Shown here one piece after another: positions 33,302-42,584 of a stretch of 64,000 nucleotides of DNA. The DNA is taken from positions 1 to 64,000 of the forward strand of contig NZ_JACYFS010000002.1 in the NCBI RefSeq assembly GCF_014837145.1. Direction: 5' to 3'. Position 1 is the first letter of the stretch; each line of letters opens with the position of its first letter. The notes beneath the pieces were generated by a model. The model had not been told where the DNA came from. It saw nothing but the letters and a program-made list of their open reading frames with translations, and searched no databases. The stretch comes from Chryseobacterium caseinilyticum (GTDB lineage: Bacteria > Bacteroidota > Bacteroidia > Flavobacteriales > Weeksellaceae). Made by a program: the position numbers and the translations under genes.

Positions 33302-33329
33302 AAGACCGCAAAATGCTGCGGTCTTTTTT
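33302..33329 (+). terminator. Terminator of the giant ATPase gene
   Basis: AAGACCGCA (33302-33310) pairs with TGCGGTCTT (33317-33325) across AAATGC, followed by T residues. Confidence 0.9.
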
Positions 33330-33376
33330 GTGGAATAATGGGATTTGAAAATGATTAAAATTCAGTTTCAACTGAG

Positions 33377-33384
33377 TATCTTTG
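33377..33384 (+). promoter_or_regulatory. -7 promoter element of the SulP gene
   Basis: TATCTTTG matches the TAnnTTTG consensus and lies 61 bp before the start codon. It shows that the transporter has its own promoter and is not part of the upstream transcript. Confidence 0.55.
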
Positions 33385-33444
33385 CCAAAAAATAATTAAT
33401 TATTTTAATTATTGAAATCCCCTTTGCAATTCTGACCGTTTTCA

Positions 33445-34983
33445 ATGAGAAATACACTCCAACTGTTCGATTTTTCGAAAAAAATAAATTACAAAAACGA
33501 AATTCTCGCTGGCTTTACCGTCGCCATGACTATGATTCCCGAGTCGCTTTCGTTTGCAATTCTTGCCGGACTTTCTCCGCTGATTGGCTTGTATGCCGCT
33601 TTTATGATGGGATTGGTAACAGCTGTTTTAGGAGGCCGTCCCGGAATGGTTTCCGGTGGAGCAGGAGCCACAATCGTTGTATTAATTGCACTCATCAAAT
33701 CTCACGGTGTGGAATATCTTTTTGCAACCGTAGTTCTGGCTGGTATTTTTCAGTTGCTGGTAGGCGTTTTTAAACTCGGGAAATTTGTAAGATTAATTCC
33801 GCAACCTGTAATGTATGGTTTCCTGAATGGTTTGGCGGTCATTATTTTTATGGCTCAGGTAGAGCAATTTAAAGTCGTTGACGCTCAGGGAATTTCAGGT
33901 TGGCTGCAAGGTTCATCACTGTATATCATGCTGGCTCTGACGGCGCTCACAGTTGCCATTGTTTATTTCTTTCCTAAAATAACGAAGGCAGTTCCGGCTT
34001 CTTTGGTTGCAATTATTGTTGTTTTTGCAATAGTTGTGGGATTTAATATCAACACTAAAACGGTGTCAGATATCGCCAGTATCAGCGGAAATCTACCCAG
34101 TTTTCATATCCCCAAAATTCCTTTTTCATTAGAAACACTGCAGATTATTTTCCCTTACGCTATGATTATGGCAGGTGTTGGATTGATTGAATCGCTGCTC
34201 ACACTTTCAATGGTTGACGAAATTACCGATTCCAAGGGAAGTGCCAATAAAGAATCTGTTGCTCAGGGCTTAGCCAATATCACCAACGGTTTTTTCGGTG
34301 GAATGGGCGGTTGTGCTATGGTTGCCCAGACTTTGGTAAATCTCAATGCCGGTTCCAGAGCCAGGCTTTCGGGGATTTTTGCTTCGCTAACGATTCTGGT
34401 TATCATCTTAGTTGGAGCACCTTTTATAGAAAAGATTCCGATGGCAGCATTGGTTGGCGTGATGATGATGGTAGCGATTTCTACTTTTCAGTGGGTTTCG
34501 ATCAGAATTGTCAACAAGATGCCAAAGTCTGATATTTTTGTGGGGGTGACTGTAGCGTTAATTACCATACTGCTTCACAATCTCGCTCTTGCTGTTCTGG
34601 TGGGCGTTATTATTGCGGCCCTGGTGTTTGCGTGGGATAACGCCAAAAGAATCAGGGCAAGAACATATACTGATGATTTGGGAGTGAAATATTACGAGAT
34701 TTCCGGACCTTTGTTTTTTGGTTCTGTCAATGCATTCACAGACAAATTTGATCCTAAAAATGATCCTGATGAGGTTGTCGTAAATTTTAAAGACAGCCGG
34801 ATAGTGGATATGAGCGCTATTGATGCGCTGGATAAACTTTCAAAAAAATACAGTCAGCTGAATAAGAAGTTGGTTTTGAAACACCTTAGTGAAGACTGCA
34901 GAAAAATGCTGAAAAATGCTGAAGCTGTTATTGAAATCAATGTTCAGGACGATCCGACGTATAAGGTGATGCCTGCAAAATAG
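33445..34983 (+). CDS. SulP-family anion transporter with STAS domain
   Basis: The 512-residue protein has the SulP/SLC26 signature near the N-terminus (MTMIPESLSFAILAGLSPLIGLYAAFM), about 12-14 membrane helices to about residue 400, and a C-terminal STAS domain (about 420-505). Bacterial SulP proteins import sulfate, bicarbonate or dicarboxylates, often with sodium or protons. The substrate cannot be assigned. It is flanked by terminators on both sides and is a single-gene unit placed between parts of the stress region. Confidence 0.95.
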   Translation: MRNTLQLFDFSKKINYKNEILAGFTVAMTMIPESLSFAILAGLSPLIGLYAAFMMGLVTAVLGGRPGMVSGGAGATIVVLIALIKSHGVEYLFATVVLAGIFQLLVGVFKLGKFVRLIPQPVMYGFLNGLAVIIFMAQVEQFKVVDAQGISGWLQGSSLYIMLALTALTVAIVYFFPKITKAVPASLVAIIVVFAIVVGFNINTKTVSDIASISGNLPSFHIPKIPFSLETLQIIFPYAMIMAGVGLIESLLTLSMVDEITDSKGSANKESVAQGLANITNGFFGGMGGCAMVAQTLVNLNAGSRARLSGIFASLTILVIILVGAPFIEKIPMAALVGVMMMVAISTFQWVSIRIVNKMPKSDIFVGVTVALITILLHNLALAVLVGVIIAALVFAWDNAKRIRARTYTDDLGVKYYEISGPLFFGSVNAFTDKFDPKNDPDEVVVNFKDSRIVDMSAIDALDKLSKKYSQLNKKLVLKHLSEDCRKMLKNAEAVIEINVQDDPTYKVMPAK

Positions 34984-35009
34984 GGAAGAGGGAAGTTAAA
35001 GAATGAAGT

Positions 35010-35048
35010 AAAAAAAAACTGTCCCGATAAATGAGCGGGACAGTTTTT
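35010..35048. terminator. Bidirectional terminator
   Basis: ACTGTCCCG (35018-35026) pairs perfectly with CGGGACAGT (35036-35044). A run of A precedes the stem and a run of T follows, so it serves both the SulP gene and the convergent LamG gene. Confidence 0.93.
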
Positions 35049-35064
35049 ACAAGTAAAAAATAAT

Positions 35065-36000
35065 CTATTTTTTAATGAATTTTGTATTGGAAACACCTTC
35101 AATTTCGAGGAAATAAGAACCTTTGGTTAAAGCTGAAATATTGATCGTTTTTGAATCATTCAACTCTCCTGAGATTATAGTTCTGCCGTTTACATCAATT
35201 ATTTTAAAAGCATTTTTCCCTTTAAACGGAATGTTAACGTACAAAATATCGTCAGCAGGATTGGGTGCGATGCTGGCATTCGATTTTGCAGCTTTTGCTT
35301 CTGCTGTTGATAAATTACTGCTGTAGATTTGAGATATTTCTGTAGAAGTCAGCACACGGTTCCAGATGCCCACATCATCAATAGCTGCAGCAATATTTCC
35401 ACCGCCAATCGCCCGGCCGATGTAGAAAGGCATAGCTGCTGACGTTGAATTGGTGTAAGCATTATTTACAGTTGCTGTCAATGCTCCGTTTTTGTAAAGC
35501 TGCATGGTCTGGGCGTTATAAACAGCGATGTAATGTTCCCATGCTGTTGTAGAATAGTTGGGTCCGTTCGCCCACGTCCATGATTCCCCCTGTTTGTTAG
35601 TGCCGAAGATTGTTTTTGTGCCGTCACACTGCAGAAGCCAGATAAATTGTCCGGATGTATTGGATCCGCTCATCATGGCAACACCTTCCGAATTTCCGGT
35701 TTTTTTCATCCAGAATGAAATTGAGAATGACCCGCCCTGTGCAAAATTGGAAGAAAGAGTTGACTTGGTAAGATGGGCATTGGTTCCGTTAAAGAGATAT
35801 GCTGCATTTGCATTACCATCTCTGTCTGCTGTAAGGGTCGCTCCATTTACTGTCAGGTTGTTTGAATTACCGCTGGAATCGATTGCACTGCCGTTGAAAC
35901 CCCACCAGGCAACTAATCCGTTGGTAGGAACGTATCCTGGAGTTTGTGCGTTTGAAAATAAAGAAAACAGAACTGAAGAGAGAAGAAAGATTCTTTTCAT
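35065..36000 (-). CDS. Secreted LamG-domain protein with T9SS sorting domain
   Basis: The 311-residue protein has a signal peptide (MKRIFLLSSVLFSLFSNAQ). A LamG/concanavalin-like beta-sandwich follows (about 30-225, VAWWGFNGSAIDSSGNSNNLTVNG, GGSFSISFWMKK, AAIDDVGIWNRVLT). The C-terminal type A sorting domain runs from about 240 (IAPNPADDILYVNI to the end). It would be exported by Sec, taken across the outer membrane by T9SS and attached to the surface or released. Such LamG proteins bind carbohydrates or mediate adhesion. Confidence 0.93.
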   Translation of the reverse strand: MKRIFLLSSVLFSLFSNAQTPGYVPTNGLVAWWGFNGSAIDSSGNSNNLTVNGATLTADRDGNANAAYLFNGTNAHLTKSTLSSNFAQGGSFSISFWMKKTGNSEGVAMMSGSNTSGQFIWLLQCDGTKTIFGTNKQGESWTWANGPNYSTTAWEHYIAVYNAQTMQLYKNGALTATVNNAYTNSTSAAMPFYIGRAIGGGNIAAAIDDVGIWNRVLTSTEISQIYSSNLSTAEAKAAKSNASIAPNPADDILYVNIPFKGKNAFKIIDVNGRTIISGELNDSKTINISALTKGSYFLEIEGVSNTKFIKK

Positions 36001-36392
36001 AAGTATTAATTTTTTTAATGGTTTTTCAAATATACCGATTAAAAATATATTAATATCATCATTTAGGGACTTTTGTTAAATATTTATTTGGTATGAAGAC
36101 TTTTTGTTGGTTTTAAAATGTTAATAATGCATTTAAAGTGTGAATCTATTCAATTTAAATTGTCTGGAATAAATTCCTGATCGGTAGTATTTTAACCACA
36201 AAATGTTTCAGGCAAATTTTAATAATGATTTTGAAGATGAATCAAATCTTAAATAATCTTAAAATAAATTCAGATTGAAAGAAAAATTTTATCTTTGAGT
36301 TTATAATAAAAACACAAAATAATGACAAAAGAATTTTTATTAACAAAAAATCTTTTTCAATAAAAGCTAAAAACAATTTAACTTAAACCATT
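36001..36392. other. Intergenic region upstream of the Ter operon
   Basis: This is AT-rich sequence without a gene. A consensus -7 element TATCTTTG lies at 36290-36297, about 95 bp before the HAD start codon, and is the likely promoter of the Ter operon. The leader is unusually long and very A-rich. I see no riboswitch-like structure. Confidence 0.5.
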
Positions 36393-37067
36393 TTGAAAAC
36401 AGATATTGATATTCTGAACCATGATCATTTTTCCTTTGATCTGTGGCTTACCCTGATTAGATCTCATCCCGAATTTAAAACCAAAAGAGTTGAGCTCTTT
36501 GCTTCTTATTTTGAAGTGGAAAAACCAGTTGATGAGGTTGCGACGGTTGTAAAATATTACGATGATCTCTGCAATACCATCAACGAAGTTATTGGCGGAA
36601 ATGTGGATACTTACGAGATTTATTTATTGATTTTAAATTCTTTGAATGTCGATCTGAAACAGTTAAACAGAGAGCGATTAAATGAATTTTATCAAAAGAG
36701 TGAAGATTTATTTTTGGAATACAAACCTGTTGTGATTTTTAAAAATTTACATGAGTTTTTTGCTGAAATTAAAAACCAGGGAAAAACCATTAATATTCTA
36801 AGCAACACGGGTTTCATCAAAGGCAGAACGATGAGGAAATTTCTGATTGAGGAAAATCTTGATCGGTACATTGATTTCCATATTTATTCTGATGAACTGA
36901 AAGTTTCAAAACCCAATCCGCTCGTTTTTCAGGAGGTGAAAAATTTAATTAAAAACCAGGATTTACAAATGAACCGGATTTTGCATATCGGTGATAATCC
37001 CATCGCGGATTACAAAGGTGCGAGCGATTTTGGATTCAGTGCCCACTTACTAAAACCACAACTATAA
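36393..37067 (+). CDS. HAD-superfamily hydrolase of the Ter operon
   Basis: The 224-residue HAD protein begins with TTG. Motif I is SFDLWLTL (Asp16, Trp18, Thr20). Trp replaces the second Asp of the phosphatase motif DxDxT, as also happens in dehalogenase-like members. Motif II is NILSNTG, motif III the Lys of KVSKPNP, and motif IV GDNPIADYKG. HAD and phosphoribosyltransferase pairs are recurrent parts of the tellurite-resistance-like (Ter) stress systems and may act on a nucleotide-derived metabolite. The next gene begins 1 bp after its stop, so they are translationally coupled. Confidence 0.9.
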   Translation: MKTDIDILNHDHFSFDLWLTLIRSHPEFKTKRVELFASYFEVEKPVDEVATVVKYYDDLCNTINEVIGGNVDTYEIYLLILNSLNVDLKQLNRERLNEFYQKSEDLFLEYKPVVIFKNLHEFFAEIKNQGKTINILSNTGFIKGRTMRKFLIEENLDRYIDFHIYSDELKVSKPNPLVFQEVKNLIKNQDLQMNRILHIGDNPIADYKGASDFGFSAHLLKPQL

Positions 37068-37068
37068 T

Positions 37069-37893
37069 ATGAACACACGCTACAGTTTACACAAAATAGA
37101 CTCTGCGCATGAATTTACTTTCTCGCCGGCGGAATACAGCTATTTTAAATATGGTGATAAATCGTACGCCGAGAAATTTGCAAAAGAACTTTTTGAAGGA
37201 TTTCTGGCCGGTCATCAGGAGATTTTAGATACAGATCAGGAAATTCTCGTGCTGCCGAGTCCATACATGGCGATTCCTACGGCTTCGAATTTTCTGTGTT
37301 TTTATTTTAAAAAACAGCTGGATTTTTATCTGTTTCAAAAAGGAAAACGCTCAAGCATTATTTCAAAAATCAACAGAAATCACACCTACACCACAGATTA
37401 CGGAAATCTGAGTTTTGAAGACCGTAAAAATCTGATTGCCAACGATACCTACTATCTGGATAAGGATTTTCTGAAAGGCAAACTCTGCATTTTTATTGAT
37501 GATATTAAAATTACGGGAAGCCACGAATTTACAGTCAACAAAATCCTGGATGAATACAGTGTAAATGCAGATTTTCTGTTTTTATATTACGCAGAACTCA
37601 CTAACTTTGAGATTGATCCGAAAATCGAAAATTTCTTCAACTATTATACTGTAAAAGACGTTCACGACATCGCCGAGGTGATGCTGAAACCGAGTTTTCA
37701 GTTCAACACCAGAATTGTAAAATATATTTTAGGGCTGAATTCAAGTAATTTTGATTATCTTACGTCTAAAATAGAAAAAAAGCAGATGGATCATCTTCTG
37801 GAGCTGGCCATCAGCAACAATTATCATTTAATAAAAGAATACGAAAATAATATAAACACTTTAACGCAAACAGAACTTAATTATGGCTATTAA
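37069..37893 (+). CDS. Phosphoribosyltransferase-like protein of the Ter operon
   Basis: The 274-residue protein has a PRTase core with the PRPP-binding loop LCIFIDDIKITGSHE (about 141-155), an exact acidic pair plus TG motif. An upstream flexible-loop segment (KINRNHTYTTDYGNLS) is also visible. The C-terminal roughly 80 residues are helical and specific to this group. Ter-associated PRTases are predicted to make a nucleoside or small-molecule signal with the neighbouring HAD enzyme. It overlaps the terD gene by 11 bp. Confidence 0.87.
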   Translation: MNTRYSLHKIDSAHEFTFSPAEYSYFKYGDKSYAEKFAKELFEGFLAGHQEILDTDQEILVLPSPYMAIPTASNFLCFYFKKQLDFYLFQKGKRSSIISKINRNHTYTTDYGNLSFEDRKNLIANDTYYLDKDFLKGKLCIFIDDIKITGSHEFTVNKILDEYSVNADFLFLYYAELTNFEIDPKIENFFNYYTVKDVHDIAEVMLKPSFQFNTRIVKYILGLNSSNFDYLTSKIEKKQMDHLLELAISNNYHLIKEYENNINTLTQTELNYGY

Positions 37894-38437
37894 CTTACAG
37901 AAAGGACAAAGAGAAAACATCAACGCACCTAAATTCACAATCGGTTTAGGATGGGATACCAACAATACATCAACAGGAGGATCGTTCGATTTGGATGCTT
38001 CTTTATTTTTGCTGAATGACAGTAAAAAACTGGTTTCAGACAACCATTTTGTTTTTTACAATAACCTTGAGTCTCCGGATAAAGCAGTGATTCACTCTGG
38101 TGATAATTTAACTGGTGACGGCGACGGTGATGATGAGCAGATTAAAATTGATCTGACTAAAATTGATGATGCTGTGAAAGAAATCACAGTGGTAGTAACG
38201 ATTCACGAGGCAGACGAGAGAAGACAGAACTTCGGACAGGTAAGAAATTCTTTCATCAGAATTTTCAATACCGATACCAACGAAGAGATTTTAAAATATG
38301 AACTGGATGAAGATTTCTCTATCGAAACAGCTGTAGAATTCGGAAGAATTTACAACAGAAACGGAGAATGGAAATTCGAAGCAGTAGGAAGCGGTCAGAG
38401 AGATGGCCTGAATAAATTTGTATCAATGTATCAATAA
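37883..38437 (+). CDS. terD: TerD-family protein
   Basis: The 184-residue TerD domain protein has the calcium-binding signatures FDLDASLFLL (about 34-43) and HSGDNLTGDGDGDDE (about 71-85), and the C-terminal GEWKFEAVGSGQRDGL. TerD proteins bind calcium and associate with the membrane and TerC in stress and phage-related systems. It overlaps the PRTase gene and is followed 6 bp later by telA. A more divergent terD lies at 40717. Confidence 0.97.
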   Translation: MAINLQKGQRENINAPKFTIGLGWDTNNTSTGGSFDLDASLFLLNDSKKLVSDNHFVFYNNLESPDKAVIHSGDNLTGDGDGDDEQIKIDLTKIDDAVKEITVVVTIHEADERRQNFGQVRNSFIRIFNTDTNEEILKYELDEDFSIETAVEFGRIYNRNGEWKFEAVGSGQRDGLNKFVSMYQ

Positions 38438-38443
38438 TCAGTT

Positions 38444-39610
38444 ATGGATAATCAAAATACAGATCCGCTAGGGTCGATTGAACCGTTGAAAACGTTTGAG
38501 CCAACGCCCATTCCTCCCGCACAGCCCGCTCAGCCGGCACAGAATTCAGCTCCGGCCGTTTTGGTTGACAGAGATGGAAATGTGAATCTAAATCAGATTC
38601 AGGCGGCAGATCGTCAGAAATATGAGCTAATGGCAAATTCTATCGATGAATCCAATCCGGGTTCTATCGTGAATTTCGGCTCAGATTTACAGAAAACTTT
38701 AGCCAATCAGAGTGACAGTTTCTTAGGAAACGTAAGAAGGTCAAATTCCGGTGAAGTGGGAGAGTTGATCAATAATTTACTGATTGAACTGAATTACGTT
38801 GACGTTGATGAAATCAACAACGGTGGCGTAAAGGGTTTCCTGAGCAGACTTCCTTTTATGAAAAAGGTAATGAACCAGATGGATAATCTTTTTGCCAAGT
38901 ACGACAAGATCACCAACAACATCGATCAGATTTCTCATAAAGTAAATGCGGGAATCATAACTTCTACGAAAGATAATGCCGTTTTGCAGACAATTTTCGA
39001 CAGCAATGTCAATTCAATTAAAGCAATTGAAGAATTGGTAATTGCAGGAAATCTGAGAATGGAAAAGGCAGCCGGAGAATTGGCAGATATGGAAAACAAC
39101 GTTCAGAATTTTGCTGATTACCAGATTGCCGACAAAAGAGATTTCATCAACAGATTAGACAGAAGACTGGCTGATTTAAAGGTTGTCCGCTTAATTATGA
39201 TGCAGTCACTTCCACAAATCAGACTGGTGCAGAATAACAACGTTTCAATTGCCGAAAAAGCGCAGACGATTTTAACGACCACTTTACCGGTGTGGAAAAA
39301 TCAGCTGTCTTTGGCGGTTGCGATGCACAGACAGCAGCAGAATATTGAAATTCAGCAGAAAGTTTCGTCAACCACAGAAGAAATTTTGAGAAAAAATGCA
39401 GAACGTTTGGGTCAGAATTCCATCAATGTGGCAAGAGCCAACGAGCAGACTATTGTATCTGCTGAAACATTAAAGGAAACTACTGCAAAACTGATCAGCA
39501 CATTAAATGAAGTAAAACAGATTCAGAAGCAGGGAACAGAAAGCAGAAGAAAACTGGATCAGGATCTGCAGACTTTAGAATCAGAATTAAAAGCAAATAT
39601 CAGAGGGTAA
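38444..39610 (+). CDS. telA: TelA-family toxic anion resistance protein
   Basis: The 388-residue protein has a Pro/Ala-rich N-terminus (PIPPAQPAQPAQNSAP) and then the long helical TelA domain, including LPFMKKVMNQMDNLFAKYDKITN (about 130-152) and TLPVWKNQLSLAVAMHRQQ (about 285-303). It is predicted to be cytosolic and mostly coiled coil. TelA family proteins are linked to tellurite tolerance and to Ter-type stress systems, by an unresolved mechanism. Its place between two terD genes is typical. Confidence 0.95.
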   Translation: MDNQNTDPLGSIEPLKTFEPTPIPPAQPAQPAQNSAPAVLVDRDGNVNLNQIQAADRQKYELMANSIDESNPGSIVNFGSDLQKTLANQSDSFLGNVRRSNSGEVGELINNLLIELNYVDVDEINNGGVKGFLSRLPFMKKVMNQMDNLFAKYDKITNNIDQISHKVNAGIITSTKDNAVLQTIFDSNVNSIKAIEELVIAGNLRMEKAAGELADMENNVQNFADYQIADKRDFINRLDRRLADLKVVRLIMMQSLPQIRLVQNNNVSIAEKAQTILTTTLPVWKNQLSLAVAMHRQQQNIEIQQKVSSTTEEILRKNAERLGQNSINVARANEQTIVSAETLKETTAKLISTLNEVKQIQKQGTESRRKLDQDLQTLESELKANIRG

Positions 39611-39625
39611 AAACAGGTTTATAGC

Positions 39626-40570
39626 GTGAATGAAGAGGTTGCAAACATCATGTCTCAGAGTACAAGAAGATTAACAAGGCTTAAACTTCTCTCTAATTTT
39701 TTTGAAAATGTTGATATCATTGCAATCTACATTAAAACCAATATTATTCATCATCTTTTTGAGAATAACAAGACGCTGGATTATAATAAACTGGAACTTT
39801 TTCATCTTCAGTATACCGACAGTCTGATTGAACTTTTAACCAAGATCAAGAAGAAAAAGGAAAACGATTTGCTGGCAGTGATTAATGAAATCAACATCAA
39901 CAAACGCTATATTTCCAACTTTGAAGAGAAGAAAACCGACAGTTTTGAGATGGACAGAAAAATCTACAGCGGTGTTTTTTCTGAACATCTCAGGAATCTC
40001 TATCACGAGCTGATTGAGGAAAAAAATACGCTGAACTGGAGCAAGGTTTTATACTTTCACAAAAAGTACGGAACTGAATTTTACCGTACAAAAGCAGACG
40101 AAGATAAGCTTAAACCTCAATCTGCACCTTTCTACCAGTATCAGGATTACTGTATTGAGAAAAAGCTTTTGGGGAAACTGAATATTCAGAATTTTAAAGT
40201 CCGTTTTGTCTGCGGATATAAGTTTGAAAGGCATGAATATGAGCTTTTCAGGATTTTTCAGAGTGATGAATATTTTATTTTTAATGTGGATGAAAAAAAA
40301 CTGTACCTCATTGATGATGAATTGACTGCTCTGGATATTTCTGAGAATGTATCCAACCAGAGTTCTATTATCAGCCAGCTTACGGAGAAAAATGATGAAC
40401 TGACCGAGACGATGGAAATGAGAAGAAAAACGATTCCTGAAGATGTACAGTCTGTCTTAAAAGATTACCTGAGAAATCTCGAGAGCATCGATATTATGAG
40501 CAAAATTTTCGACGTCAACGAAGAAACCAATATCCTTCGGGCGATGTTGAATTTAAATTTAAATAATTAG
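39626..40570 (+). CDS. Unknown helical protein of the Ter operon
   Basis: The 314-residue protein starts with GTG 15 bp after telA. It is charged and largely helical, with Lys/Glu-rich segments at about 65-100 and a C-terminal coiled coil (about 235-290). It contains a short beta-rich region around 180-225 but no motif I recognise. Conserved position between telA and terD suggests a structural partner of TelA. The stop codon is followed directly by a heptanucleotide repeat tract. Confidence 0.75.
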   Translation: MNEEVANIMSQSTRRLTRLKLLSNFFENVDIIAIYIKTNIIHHLFENNKTLDYNKLELFHLQYTDSLIELLTKIKKKKENDLLAVINEININKRYISNFEEKKTDSFEMDRKIYSGVFSEHLRNLYHELIEEKNTLNWSKVLYFHKKYGTEFYRTKADEDKLKPQSAPFYQYQDYCIEKKLLGKLNIQNFKVRFVCGYKFERHEYELFRIFQSDEYFIFNVDEKKLYLIDDELTALDISENVSNQSSIISQLTEKNDELTETMEMRRKTIPEDVQSVLKDYLRNLESIDIMSKIFDVNEETNILRAMLNLNLNN

Positions 40571-40572
40571 AA

Positions 40573-40628
40573 GTAAAAAGTAAAAAGTAAAAAGTAAAAA
40601 GTAAAAAGTAAAAAGTAAAAAGTAAAAA
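40573..40628. repeat. Heptanucleotide tandem repeat (GTAAAAA x 8)
   Basis: Eight perfect 7-bp GTAAAAA units lie between the stop codon at 40570 and the second terD start at 40717. Such tracts change length readily by slippage. Being noncoding, a change here would alter promoter spacing or leader length, not a reading frame. Confidence 0.9.
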
Positions 40629-40716
40629 TTTTATAATAATTACTGAACTCACAATTTATTATTGACAATTCACTTTTTCACTGTTTAAAAAAATATAACT
40701 AAAACAAACAAATATA

Positions 40717-41328
40717 ATGGCAATTAACTTACAAAAAGGTCAGAGAATAAACCTTACAAAAGAAAACGGAACAACGCTTTCGCAGGCTTGTGTCGGGATC
40801 AACTGGGGCGCAATCGAGAAGAAAAGTTTTTTCGGTGGTGTTTCAAAAGAAGCAGTAGATTTAGATGGAAGCTGCATTTTATACGATTCAAACAAAAATG
40901 CTACTGAAGTAATCTATTTCGGGAACTTAAAATCTAAAAACGGTTCTGTAAAGCACAGCGGCGACGATTTAACCGGTGACGTAAACGGTGATGACGGTTT
41001 GGATAATGAAGTAATCACAGTGGATTTTGCCAATTTAGATTCTAACGTTGAGCATGTAGCTTTGGTTTTAAACAGCTACAAAGGTCAGGATTTTGGGACG
41101 ATTCCTTTTGCGTCAATCCGTATCTATGAAGGAACACCTACGAATGTGAGAGAAGTTTTTGCGAAATATGATATTGCCAATGATAAGTCTTTCAACGGTC
41201 ACGTTGCTATGGTAATGGGTGTTTTCTACAAAAGAAATAATGAGTGGAAATTCAATGCCATTGGAGATCCTACCAGCGATAAAAAATTGGAGCAGACGAT
41301 TGAAACGGTAAAACAAAAATACCTGTAA
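40717..41328 (+). CDS. TerD-family protein, second copy
   Basis: The 203-residue paralogue of the TerD at 37883 shares the N-terminus MAINLQKGQR and the calcium-binding blocks (VDLDGSCILYD, HSGDDLTGDVNGDDGLDNE). It has an extra KKSFFGGVSKEA insertion. It resembles TerZ/TerX-type members. It is separated from the rest of the operon by 146 bp carrying the heptanucleotide tract, and is followed by terC, so it may have its own promoter. Confidence 0.95.
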   Translation: MAINLQKGQRINLTKENGTTLSQACVGINWGAIEKKSFFGGVSKEAVDLDGSCILYDSNKNATEVIYFGNLKSKNGSVKHSGDDLTGDVNGDDGLDNEVITVDFANLDSNVEHVALVLNSYKGQDFGTIPFASIRIYEGTPTNVREVFAKYDIANDKSFNGHVAMVMGVFYKRNNEWKFNAIGDPTSDKKLEQTIETVKQKYL

Positions 41329-41432
41329 AAACATATAACAAATTGTCTGAAATTTATTATTTTAGACTGATAAATTAAGCAATACCTGTATCTTTACAGC
41401 TATTGCTTTTATCATATAATAACAGAAATATA

Positions 41433-42470
41433 GTGGAACAACACAACATTTTAGATCTTCACCCTGGCCTGGTGTGGGGATTTGCGGTAACGGTCGTTAT
41501 CATGTTACTCCTTGATTTAGGAGTTTTTAACAAAAAAAGTCACGTGGTGACTTCAAAGGAGGCGACCATCTGGTCGGTCGTTTGGATTTCACTTTCCATG
41601 ATTTTTTCCGGAGTTGTTTATTGGGTTTTCAATACCGACGGTTCGGCGGGAAGTCACGCTGTGGCAGTAGAAAAATTTACACAATATCAGGCTGCGTACT
41701 GGATTGAGAAAGCACTTTCCGTGGATAATTTATTTGTATTTATCCTCGTATTTGGTTTCTTTAAAGTGCCGAAATTTCTTCATCACAAAGTGTTGTTTTG
41801 GGGAATCATAGGAGCTTTAATCTTCAGAGCCATCTTCATTTTTGCAGGTGTTGAGTTAATTGATTTGACGTATTTACCTGAAATGAATATTTTCGGTCAC
41901 GCAGTGAGAATCAACGTGGTCATGACGCTTTTTGGATTGTTCCTGATTTATGCCGGAATTAAATCATGGGGCGACGGCGGAGATGATGATGACGAAGACT
42001 ACAGCGATACTGCAGGAGCAAAACTGATTAAAAGTTTCTGGAAAGTTTCTGATAATTATGACGGCGACAAATTTTTCACCATACAGAACGGAATCAGAAT
42101 GGCAACACCGCTTTTAGTTGTGGTAGCCGTAATCGAGTTTACCGACGTATTGTTTGCGGTGGATTCTATCCCTGCGATTTTTGCGATTTCAAATGATCCT
42201 TTTATCCTTTATACGTCCAATATTTTTGCGATTTTAGGATTGAGATCACTGTACTTTTTACTGGCGAATTTCATTCACATGTTTAGCAAACTGCCTTATG
42301 GTCTGGCGATTATTTTAGCCTTCATCGGTGTTAAAATGTTGATCGCACCGTGGTATCACATTTCATCACCTATTTCATTAGGAATTGTAGGCGGAGTTTT
42401 GGTGATCTCGGTATTACTCTCCATCATTTTCCCTGATAAAAAGGAAGACGAGAAAGAGACAATAGAATAA
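41433..42470 (+). CDS. terC: TerC-family integral membrane protein
   Basis: This is a TerC/Alx-type protein of about 345 residues with roughly nine membrane helices and conserved acidic membrane residues, as in LLLDLGVFNK, WIEKALSVDNLFVF and EFTDVLFAVDSIPAIFA. The preferred start is GTG (VEQHNILDLHPG); an in-frame TTG ten codons earlier is less likely. TerC proteins are implicated in manganese and other metal export and bring TerD to the membrane. An intrinsic terminator closes the Ter operon just downstream. Confidence 0.95.
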   Translation: MEQHNILDLHPGLVWGFAVTVVIMLLLDLGVFNKKSHVVTSKEATIWSVVWISLSMIFSGVVYWVFNTDGSAGSHAVAVEKFTQYQAAYWIEKALSVDNLFVFILVFGFFKVPKFLHHKVLFWGIIGALIFRAIFIFAGVELIDLTYLPEMNIFGHAVRINVVMTLFGLFLIYAGIKSWGDGGDDDDEDYSDTAGAKLIKSFWKVSDNYDGDKFFTIQNGIRMATPLLVVVAVIEFTDVLFAVDSIPAIFAISNDPFILYTSNIFAILGLRSLYFLLANFIHMFSKLPYGLAIILAFIGVKMLIAPWYHISSPISLGIVGGVLVISVLLSIIFPDKKEDEKETIE

Positions 42471-42479
42471 TAAATACTG

Positions 42480-42510
42480 AAAGGCTTTACAATTTGTAGA
42501 GCCTTTTTTT
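42480..42510 (+). terminator. Terminator of the Ter operon
   Basis: AGGCTTTACA pairs with TGTAGAGCCT (one G-T) around a very short loop, followed by seven T residues. Confidence 0.87.
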
Positions 42511-42584
42511 ATCTTCAAACGTTCAACGCTTTTTCTATGTAAGAAATTGACAATTCACTTGCGCAGCAAAATTCACAATTCACT

